Shown here: positions 8,191-14,552 of the stretch, in pieces
How the letters are laid out: the number at the start of each line of letters is the position of its first letter
Numbering within the stretch: the first letter of the stretch is position 1
Source: Bacteroidales bacterium
Lineage (GTDB): Bacteria; Bacteroidota; Bacteroidia; Bacteroidales; UBA10428
NCBI GenBank assembly: GCA_030626465.1
Contig: DAOUOU010000049.1
Location: 1-15,727, forward strand
DNA: 15,727 nucleotides
Direction: 5' to 3'
The notes under the pieces: model-generated
Databases searched by the model: none
The model's input: only the letters and a program-made list of their open reading frames with translations
Told to the model about the DNA's origin: nothing
Translations under genes and position numbers: made by a program

Positions 8191-10695
8191 ATGGCCGAAG
8201 AAGAGAGAATATTAAAAGTCAACATTGAGGAAGAAATGAAATCTGCCTACATCGATTATTCGATGTCGGTAATTGTGTCGCGGGCACTTCCTGATGTAAG
8301 GGATGGGTTGAAACCAGTACATCGCAGGGTTTTATTCGGAATGTCGGAATTGGGAGTAATGGCAAACAGGCCATTTAAAAAATCAGCCAGGATAGTAGGA
8401 GAGGTGCTGGGTAAATATCACCCGCACGGAGACGGATCGGTTTATGATGCCATGGTTCGCATGGCGCAGAACTGGTCGTTGAGATACCCTCTCGTCGATG
8501 GTCAGGGTAATTTTGGTTCAATGGATGGTGATAGTCCGGCAGCCATGAGATATACCGAGGCCCGTCTGCAACGTATTGCTGAAGAAACCCTTGCTGACCT
8601 GGATAAGGACACCGTAGATTTTCAACTGAATTTTGATGATACACTCAAGGAACCCACTGTACTTCCTGCACGTATTCCTAACCTTCTTGTAAACGGAGCA
8701 TCAGGGATTGCCGTTGGTATGGCCACAAATATGCCTCCTCATAATCTGAGAGAAGTGTGTGATGCCACTATTGCATACATTGATAACAAGGAGATCAGCA
8801 TAGAGGAGATCATGGAGCACATCAAGGCTCCCGATTTTCCGACCGGAGGAATTATTTACGGGTACATCGGGGTAAAGGAGGCTTTCGAAACAGGAAGAGG
8901 CCGCATAGTACTGAGAGCAAAAACCGAAATTGAGATCACTTCCTCGGGAAGGGAAAGAATTGCTGTGACAGAAGTACCTTACCAGGTGAATAAGGCGGAA
9001 ATGATCAGGAAGATTGCCGAAATGATCAATGAGAAGAAAATTGAAGGCATCTCATACATCAATGACGAATCGGACAGAAAAGGTTTGAGAATAGTTATCA
9101 TTCTCAAGAAGGATGCGCAATCAGGCGTGGTCTTAAACAAACTGTTCAAGTACTCTCAACTGCAAACAAGCTTTAATGTAAATAATATTGCCCTTGTCAG
9201 GGGTCGTCCCAGGATGCTGAATGTTCAGCAACTGATTAAGTATTTTGTTGAGCACAGGCATAATGTTATTGTTCGCCGCACAAAATACGATCTGGAGCTG
9301 TCAGAAAAGAAGACTCATATTTTGGAGGGACTGATCATTGCTGTTGATAATATAGATGAAGTCATTGCTCTTATTCGTGGATCAAAAACTCCTGATATTG
9401 CCCGCGACGGACTTATGAAAACATTTGATCTCAGTGAGATTCAGGCAAAGGCAATACTTGATATGCGTCTGCACAGACTTACCGGACTGGAAATTGAAAA
9501 GCTAAAGCAGGAATACGACGAACTGATAAAACATATTACCTGGTTGAAAGAAGTACTTGCAAGCGAGGAACTCAGGATGAATATCGTCAAGGATGAACTG
9601 ATTGAGATTCGTGACAAGTATGGTGATGAGAGACGTACCGAGATAATACCCAATGCAGAAGAATTCAATCCTGAAGATTTCTATGCCGATGATGATATGA
9701 TCATTACCATTTCGCATCTTGGCTATATTAAACGTACACCCCTGAGCGAATTCAGAACGCAGAACAGAGGTGGAGTGGGTAGCAGGGGAAGTGATACACG
9801 CGACGAGGACTTCCTTGAGCACATGTTCCATGCAACCATGCACAATACAATGCTGTTTTTTACTGAAAAGGGTAAGTGTTTCTGGCTCAAGGTGTATCAG
9901 ATACCTGAAGGAACCCGTACTTCAAAAGGAAGGGCAATTCAGAATCTGATACATATTGAAGGGGGAGATAAAGTTAAAGCTTTCATTAATGTTACCAATT
10001 TTACTGATCCTGAATATCTTAACAATAATTATATTGTACTGGCAACCAATCGCGGGATAATTAAAAAAACTGCTCTGGAAGCTTATTCAAGACCTCGTCA
10101 GAACGGTATAATCGCCATCAATATCAGGGAAGAAGACAGTCTGCTTCAGGCCAGGCTTACAAACGGTAAGAATCATATTATTCTTGCAGTGCGCTCTGGC
10201 AAAGCTATTCGGTTCCATGAGAGTACTGTGCGACAGGTGGGAAGAAATGCTTCGGGAGTAATAGGGATACGTATGAAGGATGACAAAGATGAAGTGATTG
10301 GCATGGTACTGGCCGAACCTGAAAAAGAAGATACTACAATACTGGTAGTATCGGAGAAAGGTATTGGCAAACGAACCTATATCGAAGCCTATAGAATAAC
10401 AAACAGGGGTGGGAAAGGTGTGAAAACCATCAATATCACGAAGCGAACAGGTGATCTTATCTCGATAAAATCTGTCACGGATAACGATGACATAATGATC
10501 ATCAACCGGTCGGGGATAACAATACGTTTGATGGTTGAAAAAATAAGAATTTCAGGAAGAGCAACACAGGGAGTACGATTGATCAACATTCGCGAAAACG
10601 ATTCGATTGCAGCGGTTGCCAGTGTTCTGAAAAACCAGGATATGGAAGGGGAATTGGATAATTCTGACCAGGAAGTGAGTGAGAGCAATGAATAA
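8191..10695 (+). CDS. gyrA: DNA gyrase subunit A
   Basis: An 834-residue type IIA topoisomerase subunit that breaks and rejoins DNA and, with GyrB, introduces negative supercoils. The start MAEEERILKVNIEEEMKSAY is canonical. The winged-helix and breakage region contains the catalytic tyrosine Y121 in AAMRYTEARLQRIAEE. The quinolone-resistance-determining region reads GKYHPHGDGSVYDAMVRMAQ (74-93); aligned to E. coli, Ser83 is replaced here by G82, while D87 corresponds to D86. The tower and coiled-coil regions run to about 495. The C-terminal beta-pinwheel (about 500-810) bears the GyrA box as QNRGGVG (524-530), with an N and a V where E. coli has R and K. An acidic tail follows. ParC is less likely because of the complete pinwheel with a GyrA box. 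The gene is followed by its own terminator and then by a TPR protein gene on the same strand. Confidence 0.96.
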   Translation: MAEEERILKVNIEEEMKSAYIDYSMSVIVSRALPDVRDGLKPVHRRVLFGMSELGVMANRPFKKSARIVGEVLGKYHPHGDGSVYDAMVRMAQNWSLRYPLVDGQGNFGSMDGDSPAAMRYTEARLQRIAEETLADLDKDTVDFQLNFDDTLKEPTVLPARIPNLLVNGASGIAVGMATNMPPHNLREVCDATIAYIDNKEISIEEIMEHIKAPDFPTGGIIYGYIGVKEAFETGRGRIVLRAKTEIEITSSGRERIAVTEVPYQVNKAEMIRKIAEMINEKKIEGISYINDESDRKGLRIVIILKKDAQSGVVLNKLFKYSQLQTSFNVNNIALVRGRPRMLNVQQLIKYFVEHRHNVIVRRTKYDLELSEKKTHILEGLIIAVDNIDEVIALIRGSKTPDIARDGLMKTFDLSEIQAKAILDMRLHRLTGLEIEKLKQEYDELIKHITWLKEVLASEELRMNIVKDELIEIRDKYGDERRTEIIPNAEEFNPEDFYADDDMIITISHLGYIKRTPLSEFRTQNRGGVGSRGSDTRDEDFLEHMFHATMHNTMLFFTEKGKCFWLKVYQIPEGTRTSKGRAIQNLIHIEGGDKVKAFINVTNFTDPEYLNNNYIVLATNRGIIKKTALEAYSRPRQNGIIAINIREEDSLLQARLTNGKNHIILAVRSGKAIRFHESTVRQVGRNASGVIGIRMKDDKDEVIGMVLAEPEKEDTTILVVSEKGIGKRTYIEAYRITNRGGKGVKTINITKRTGDLISIKSVTDNDDIMIINRSGITIRLMVEKIRISGRATQGVRLINIRENDSIAAVASVLKNQDMEGELDNSDQEVSESNE

Positions 10696-10738
10696 TGCTA
10701 TTTAAACTGAGTTTACGTCTTAATATGAAGTGTTTTAT

Positions 10739-10746
10739 TAAATTTG
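10739..10746 (+). promoter_or_regulatory. Candidate -7 element for the TPR protein gene, inside the gyrA terminator
   Basis: TAAATTTG is a perfect TAnnTTTG match and coincides with the left arm of the gyrA terminator hairpin. It would give a leader of about 57 nt to the ATG at 10811. No good -33 box is seen at the usual spacing, and such octamers occur by chance in AT-rich DNA. Confidence 0.3.
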
Positions 10747-10780
10747 CCAGCATACTATTTGTTTGGCAAATTTTTTGTTT
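10740..10780 (+). terminator. gyrA: Intrinsic terminator of gyrA
   Basis: A perfect 10-bp stem AAATTTGCCA (10740-10749) and TGGCAAATTT (10764-10773) with a 14-nt loop is followed by a T-run (10771-10776) and GTTTT. It lies 45 nt after the gyrA stop and just before the next gene. Confidence 0.85.
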
Positions 10781-10810
10781 TGATATATGAATTCAATAAA
10801 TATTATTAAC

Positions 10811-12166
10811 ATGAAGAAGTTAACATATTTTTTTGCATTGCTTATTCTGACCGCCGCAGCAGAAATAAAAGCACAAACTGCTGAAGGTTCACCCGATGCC
10901 AATTATAGCATTTACAAAAACAAATTGAAGAAGAGTGATGAAAACCTGGTTGATGAAAAGAAAAATACCAACCCAAAATTCTGGTTATCTCGTGCTGAAC
11001 TGATGATGGATATCTTCGATTTGCATCGTGAATTTCTTGCACAGGGAACTCAACAGGCACATGTTAAACTATTCTATCGTGAGCCGATGGACATTCAGCC
11101 CTGGGAGGGTGATGACGAAGGCAAATACGAGAAGTACATTTACGAAAAGATTGAAATTATCTTCAAAGACGGTATTGTTAACAGTTTCGAGGAAACAGTC
11201 AAGCTTTACGAAAATTCATTGTCTGAAGCTACCAGATCGCTTGAGAAAACACAGGAGCTTGACACTGAAAATAAACTCACTAAAGATCTGCTGGAAAACT
11301 ATAACAGATTGAAAAAACAATACGAACGCCAGGCAATTGAAGAATTTTTCAAAGAAAAGTACGATGCATCTTTTTATGCTTTTGCGGCTATCACAACAAT
11401 CAATGAAAAACCTATAATGGAAGGAGTAGTGGATACCACGCTCATATATTACGCAGGTATGGCAGCATCGAGGGCAGAATTGCCGGAGAAAGCTATCGAA
11501 TACTATGAAAAAGCAAAAAGCTACGACTATCCGGAGCCTGATCTGTATATCTTTTTAAAGAAAAAATACTGGGAAATGGGTGACACAGCCAAGGGAATTG
11601 AATCTCTTTTGGAAGGTTTCAAAAGATTTCCTGATAATCAGTCGGTACTTATTGAATTGATCAACTATTACCTGGTTGGAGGGAAAACTCAGGAAGCGCT
11701 GGATTACCTGCAAATTGCCCAAGAGGAAGATCCGACAAATTTATCCTTCATATTTGCAGAAGCAACTTTGTATGATAAGATGGGTGAGACGGAAAAAGCT
11801 CGTGAAACTTACCAGCGATGCATTGATATTAACACAGAATATTTTAATGCTTACTACAATCTTGGTGTAATGTACTATAACAAAGCTGTAGAGATGTACA
11901 AAGAAGTGGATGATATTCGTGATCCGCTGGAATATGGAATTGCAAAGGACGCAGCAGATGAAGTAATGGCCAGGGCTTTACCATTTATGGAAAAGGCTAA
12001 TGAAATCGATCCTGAAGAGTTTAGTACACTTGAAACGCTTAAAACTTTATATTACAGGATGGGCATGATGGATAGATACGATGAGGTCAAGGCCAAATTA
12101 GCAACTATGGATTCTGATGATGAAGTCAAGGACAAGTTAGAATCTACGGATTCTGATAGCGAATAA
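10811..12166 (+). CDS. Exported tetratricopeptide-repeat protein
   Basis: With the ATG at 10811 the protein has 451 residues and begins with a clean signal peptide (MKKLTYFFALLILTAAAEIKA, about 21 residues, then QTAEGS), so it should be periplasmic or surface-exposed. An in-frame ATG at 10787 would place eight residues before the signal peptide and crowd the gyrA terminator, so I rejected it. After a charged N-terminal domain come helical TPR-like repeats, clearest at about 212-236 (YYAGMAASRAELPEKAIEYY), 247-270, 280-305 and 315-340, a scaffold for protein contacts. The last 28 residues contain two tandem copies of a 13-residue acidic-lysine motif (DEVKAKLATMDSD and DEVKDKLESTDSD). It lies 115 bp after gyrA on the same strand, and no enzymatic domain is visible. 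Its role is unknown; an envelope or cell-shape scaffold is possible but unsupported. Confidence 0.85.
   Translation: MKKLTYFFALLILTAAAEIKAQTAEGSPDANYSIYKNKLKKSDENLVDEKKNTNPKFWLSRAELMMDIFDLHREFLAQGTQQAHVKLFYREPMDIQPWEGDDEGKYEKYIYEKIEIIFKDGIVNSFEETVKLYENSLSEATRSLEKTQELDTENKLTKDLLENYNRLKKQYERQAIEEFFKEKYDASFYAFAAITTINEKPIMEGVVDTTLIYYAGMAASRAELPEKAIEYYEKAKSYDYPEPDLYIFLKKKYWEMGDTAKGIESLLEGFKRFPDNQSVLIELINYYLVGGKTQEALDYLQIAQEEDPTNLSFIFAEATLYDKMGETEKARETYQRCIDINTEYFNAYYNLGVMYYNKAVEMYKEVDDIRDPLEYGIAKDAADEVMARALPFMEKANEIDPEEFSTLETLKTLYYRMGMMDRYDEVKAKLATMDSDDEVKDKLESTDSDSE
12080..12157 (+). repeat. Two tandem 39-nt units at the 3' end of the TPR gene
   Basis: Unit 1 (12080-12118) and unit 2 (12119-12157) are adjacent and in frame. 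By hand count they match at 33 of 39 positions and encode DEVKAKLATMDSD and DEVKDKLESTDSD. The duplication lengthens the acidic tail by exactly 13 residues. Confidence 0.85.
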
Positions 12167-12178
12167 AATACGATAGAG

Positions 12179-12208
12179 AAGGGGGTTTTTTCAAACCTCC
12201 TTGGCTTT
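12179..12208 (+). terminator. Intrinsic terminator of the TPR gene
   Basis: A 10-bp stem AAGGGGGTTT (12179-12188) and AAACCTCCTT (12193-12202), with a single G-U pair and a TTTC loop, begins 12 nt after the stop codon. The tail GGCTTTTATATTT is only moderately U-rich. Confidence 0.8.
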
Positions 12209-12246
12209 TATATTTCCTATTTAACATAATATTAATTATACGACAA

Positions 12247-12350
12247 CCGCAGGAAATTCCCGTAACAGCTTTGCTGTTTAACATAACATCAGTACTAGGA
12301 CTTTAGCTCCGAGTACGGCAATGATGTTATGTTAAGGGAATTTCCGGTAG
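12247..12350. repeat. Nested inverted repeat (cruciform-like element)
   Basis: Three levels of pairing are visible. The outer arms are GGAAATTCCC (12252-12261) and GGGAATTTCC (12336-12345), 10 bp perfect. The middle arms are TAACATAACATCA (12279-12291) and TGATGTTATGTTA (12322-12334), 13 bp perfect. The tip hairpin is GTACTAGGA (12292-12300) and TCCGAGTAC (12308-12316), with one mismatch. An extra side hairpin AACAGC-TTT-GCTGTT (12264-12278) sits between the outer and middle arms on the left only. A GTAG lies at 12347-12350 just outside the right arm. The shape suits a REP-type or single-strand transposon end, or a structured RNA. It is not a simple terminator because it lies about 40 nt beyond one. 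Confidence 0.75.
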
Positions 12351-12404
12351 TTACACCCTAATGCTATTCAAAAACTTTTAGAATATTCAAATCATTTTGA
12401 GTTA

Positions 12405-12424
12405 ACGTGAATTTCCTACCGACG
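12405..12424. repeat. Third, diverged copy of the cruciform arm motif
   Basis: Read on the minus strand this stretch resembles the left arm at 12249-12266: both contain AGGAAATTC, then CGT and AAC. It faces the opposite way to the left arm, as the right arm does, so the element may have had a second nested end here. Confidence 0.4.
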
Positions 12425-12461
12425 CTCTAACCAAAGTCGTCAAGTATAATGGATATTATAT

Positions 12462-12722
12462 TAAATAGAACTTCCCGTCCAAGAATCAACTTTCTGTATC
12501 AATTGAGCCATAATCATGTGAGATTGCAAAATTCAAACTCTGCGTTTACCCAATGTCGCATAATTAGCATTATCGTTAAATTGCCGCTCGGCAAATGCTG
12601 AAGCGCGAAAAATAAAATTTGTTAAGAATGTACAAATTTTATTTATTCATCACTTCCGCAACCTCACCGTCAGCCACACAGCAATATATCTATTTGCCGA
12701 CGCACAGTCTAAGTTCTATTTA
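12462..12722. mobile_element. MITE-like noncoding element with 12-bp terminal inverted repeats
   Basis: The ends TAAATAGAACTT (12462-12473) and AAGTTCTATTTA (12711-12722) are perfect inverted repeats 261 bp apart, outer edge to outer edge. Inside are nested arms TCGGCAAAT (12588-12596) with ATTTGCCGA (12692-12700), GCTG (12597-12600) with CAGC (12679-12682), and the perfect 13-bp pair at 12610-12622 and 12632-12644. A compact palindrome TTGCCG-CT-CGGCAA (12581-12594) overlaps the left inner arm. There is no open frame inside, and I see no target-site duplication next to the ends. It could be a non-autonomous transposon or another folded intergenic repeat. Confidence 0.5.
12610..12644. repeat. 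Perfect 13-bp inverted repeat at the core of the MITE-like element
   Basis: AAATAAAATTTGT (12610-12622) and ACAAATTTTATTT (12632-12644) pair perfectly around a 9-nt loop. It lies at the centre of the larger nested palindrome. There is no gene next to it that would need a terminator. Confidence 0.7.
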
Positions 12723-12870
12723 GTTTAAGTGCTTATAAATGAAATATTTACACTAATCCGCAAGAGAATTGAAAATTTAGCGCTCAGTCAGCCTTCCAAC
12801 TGGTAAATTTTTAATACACTTGCTATCTTTAAGTATAGAATCTTTTCTTTGCCCTGATGCCGGGCAGGCA

Positions 12871-13280
12871 CTTCCTTTTTGCTTGATCAAAAAGGAAGCA
12901 AAAAATCAAGGCTGGAAAGAAATTTGGATAAAACTACGGCTCGGTTCTGCGTGCGCATTTAAACTCATTCCTCCTTCGTCGTCACTCAAACAAAAATGCT
13001 TCACAGTCCGGTGCTACGAACCTTCACCTTGTTTTAGTTCCAAATTTCTTGTAGGCCAGACTTAGTACATATACCAAAAATTCAAGAAACCGGGCTTGCT
13101 ACGGTTCGCGAACACATTTTAAAAATTAAACAAATTGTGAGCAACAAATAATGCTTCTCCGCTCCCTTGCTGTTTTTAACGGCTTTCGCATTACGGCTGC
13201 TAAGGCCTAAAAGCCCATTCTCTCCGGCTCTGGCCCGCAATTTTTTCTGGCTTGCGCACGGATTTGATCTAGCTGTACGA
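12871..13280. repeat. Dispersed intergenic repeat, copy A
   Basis: This copy opens with a perfect 11-bp hairpin CTTCCTTTTTG (12871-12881) and CAAAAAGGAAG (12888-12898), followed by CAAAAAATCAAGG. It ends with a block (13146-13280) that recurs at the right end of the window: AAATAATGCTTCT (13146-13158) is identical in both, and the last 66 bases (13215-13280) align without gaps to 15662-15727 at 50 of 66 positions by hand count. The middle (about 12915-13145) has no visible counterpart in copy B. Translated frames across it look like those of a known type of Bacteroidota intergenic repeat often mis-annotated as protein, but that likeness is from memory. Confidence 0.7.
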
Positions 13281-13312
13281 ATGAAATATGAAAATCTGTT
13301 TGTAAATATCTC

Positions 13313-13594
13313 TTATCTACAAACGAAACCACTTAATGTTAAAAATAGACCTATCAATGTCACTGAAAGTGATAACCAATCATAGGTAATAGTAAAAATA
13401 AGGGTAGAACTATTAACAATTCTTTTGAACTTACCAAATTCACCCCTATTGTCACCACCTATAATTAGATTAGGTGAGTTTGAGCCAGATAACCTTTTTT
13501 GTTTAAATGTCCTTCTAAGTTGTAATATACCTATTAAAAATAATACAAGTCCTATCCAAAGTGCTGATGAATCAATTAGAGTACAAATGTCCAT
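13313..13594 (-). CDS. Small two-helix membrane protein, unknown function
   Basis: A 93-residue protein with two hydrophobic helices, about residues 11-27 (ALWIGLVLFLIGILQL) and 73-91 (LSLSVTLIGLFLTLSGF). They are separated by a basic, polar loop of about 45 residues that starts RRTFKQKR. Both ends are short, so a hairpin topology with the loop on the cytoplasmic side is the simplest reading under the positive-inside rule. It starts at an ATG 87 bp after the GIY-YIG nuclease gene, on the same strand, and may be the last gene of that operon. An open frame on the opposite strand (13425-13628) overlaps it but has no recognisable features. I do not recognise the family. Small membrane proteins often accompany defence nucleases as effectors, but nothing in the sequence proves that here. 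Confidence 0.55.
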   Translation of the reverse strand: MDICTLIDSSALWIGLVLFLIGILQLRRTFKQKRLSGSNSPNLIIGGDNRGEFGKFKRIVNSSTLIFTITYDWLSLSVTLIGLFLTLSGFVCR

Positions 13595-13681
13595 AATTAC
13601 AAAGTTTATTTTATTCTCACTGTCTTAAAAGTGGATATTCTCGAATAGACAATAGTGATAATATATTAACAATAATGTTTG

Positions 13682-14527
13682 CTAAGACTCTTCTTTTCTC
13701 TCTAATTCATCGAGAGTTTTACCATCATTATTTTTCCATTCTAGCCAACCATTTGCTCTCCTTGCTAACACAGCGCCAGCAGCAGCGCTAGGGGAATTAA
13801 AAATATGGTCAGATATAAATTCCAAAACATTACCTTTTTTTGCAAGAATATTTGAATTTAATAGTTTCTCTCTCATCCCAATTATCCAGGAACCAGCTGT
13901 AGCACTTTCTTCTTTATTAGCAATTGAACCTTTAAATACTACTAAACCATCATCTGTATATTCACCGTATGCAATGGCATCCCGTCCCTTGCAGATTAAC
14001 TCTCCTTTTTTATCAATATCTCTTCTTAATGATTCAAATATTGGAAAGCCTAGCGTAGAAAGAAGAATCTTCATATCATCAAAAAGATCCATTATATCTG
14101 CTTCCATCTGCTCTGTAATATGAGATTTTGTTGGGTTTGAAGCATTTTCTACCTCATAACGACCAATATCTTTTGCTTGATTAACACAATGATTTTCAAG
14201 GAATTTAACATGTGATTTAGTTAAGCTTTCTGTTTTTGAGATTATGAGAATGGCAACATTCCAAAACTCCCTCTTTAGATGCTGTTTAATTCTTTTTATA
14301 CAATTCTCTGCTTCCCCAATATAAACCTTTGATTTAGCAGTTTCTTCAGATTCCCCAAAAAGAAAATAGACTCCAGCATTTGAAGTTTCTTCCCTTTGTT
14401 CTGCAGTTTTAATTTTATTACGAGGAATTTGGATTGCTTTTACAATCTTTGATGTTATTTCGGCAATTTTAATACTTCGGGCAGAGCCATCAGGAAGAAA
14501 TATTTGTATTGTTTGTGGTCTAGGCAT
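13682..14527 (-). CDS. GIY-YIG nuclease family protein with C-terminal DUF4357
   Basis: A 281-residue soluble protein in three parts. Residues 1-45 form a small N-terminal region (TIQIFLPDGSARSIKIAEIT) typical of this family. Residues 50-125 are a GIY-YIG nuclease domain: GVYFLFG supplies the first tyrosine (Y54), KVYIGEA the second (Y69), followed by R79 (CIKRIKQH) and the probable metal-binding glutamate E111 (VKFLENHCV). Residues 205-275 match DUF4357, with SPSAAAGAVLARRANGWLEW (245-264) and GKTLDEL. All catalytic positions I can check are present, so it is likely an active, metal-dependent DNA nuclease. It starts 25 bp after the HNH nuclease gene on the same strand, so the two are probably one transcript. 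DUF4357 is a small domain of unknown role, often found in GIY-YIG and restriction-linked proteins. A role in defence is inferred from the neighbour. Confidence 0.88.
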   Translation of the reverse strand: MPRPQTIQIFLPDGSARSIKIAEITSKIVKAIQIPRNKIKTAEQREETSNAGVYFLFGESEETAKSKVYIGEAENCIKRIKQHLKREFWNVAILIISKTESLTKSHVKFLENHCVNQAKDIGRYEVENASNPTKSHITEQMEADIMDLFDDMKILLSTLGFPIFESLRRDIDKKGELICKGRDAIAYGEYTDDGLVVFKGSIANKEESATAGSWIIGMREKLLNSNILAKKGNVLEFISDHIFNSPSAAAGAVLARRANGWLEWKNNDGKTLDELERKEES

Positions 14528-14552
14528 AAAAGGTTATATCTTATTTTTGAAA

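Larger units (their letters stand above)
12167..13312. other. Gene-free, palindrome-rich accessory region
   Basis: About 1.1 kb with no reading frame that looks like a protein. It holds, in order, the TPR gene terminator, a cruciform-like element (12247-12350), a further inverted copy of its arm motif (about 12405-12424), a MITE-like element (12462-12722), a small inverted repeat AAAATTTA/TAAATTTT (12772-12779 and 12804-12811), and copy A of a dispersed repeat (12871-13280). Its make-up differs from the compact housekeeping region on its left. It borders the nuclease cassette. Confidence 0.7.

Noticed and set aside
12426..12580. Integron attC-like pair (CTCTAAC near 12423-12429 and GTTAAAT near 12575-12581)
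   Set aside because: The first heptamer does not fit RYYYAAC, the intervening sequence lacks the expected inner pair, and no integrase gene is present in the window.
12820..13065. An 81-codon open frame on the plus strand
   Set aside because: It runs across the hairpin and body of the dispersed repeat, has no domain-like pattern or plausible start context, and its sequence follows the repeat rather than a protein family.
12167..13312. CRISPR array or tRNA gene in the gene-free region
   Set aside because: There are no regularly spaced direct repeats and no cloverleaf with a TTC arm; the structures are inverted repeats.
13167..13385. A 72-codon open frame on the plus strand
   Set aside because: It covers the conserved tail of repeat copy A and runs into the 3' end of the membrane-protein gene on the other strand.
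13425..13628. A 67-codon open frame opposite the small membrane protein
   Set aside because: It has no hydrophobic or domain pattern; the minus-strand frame has two clear membrane helices and fits the operon direction.
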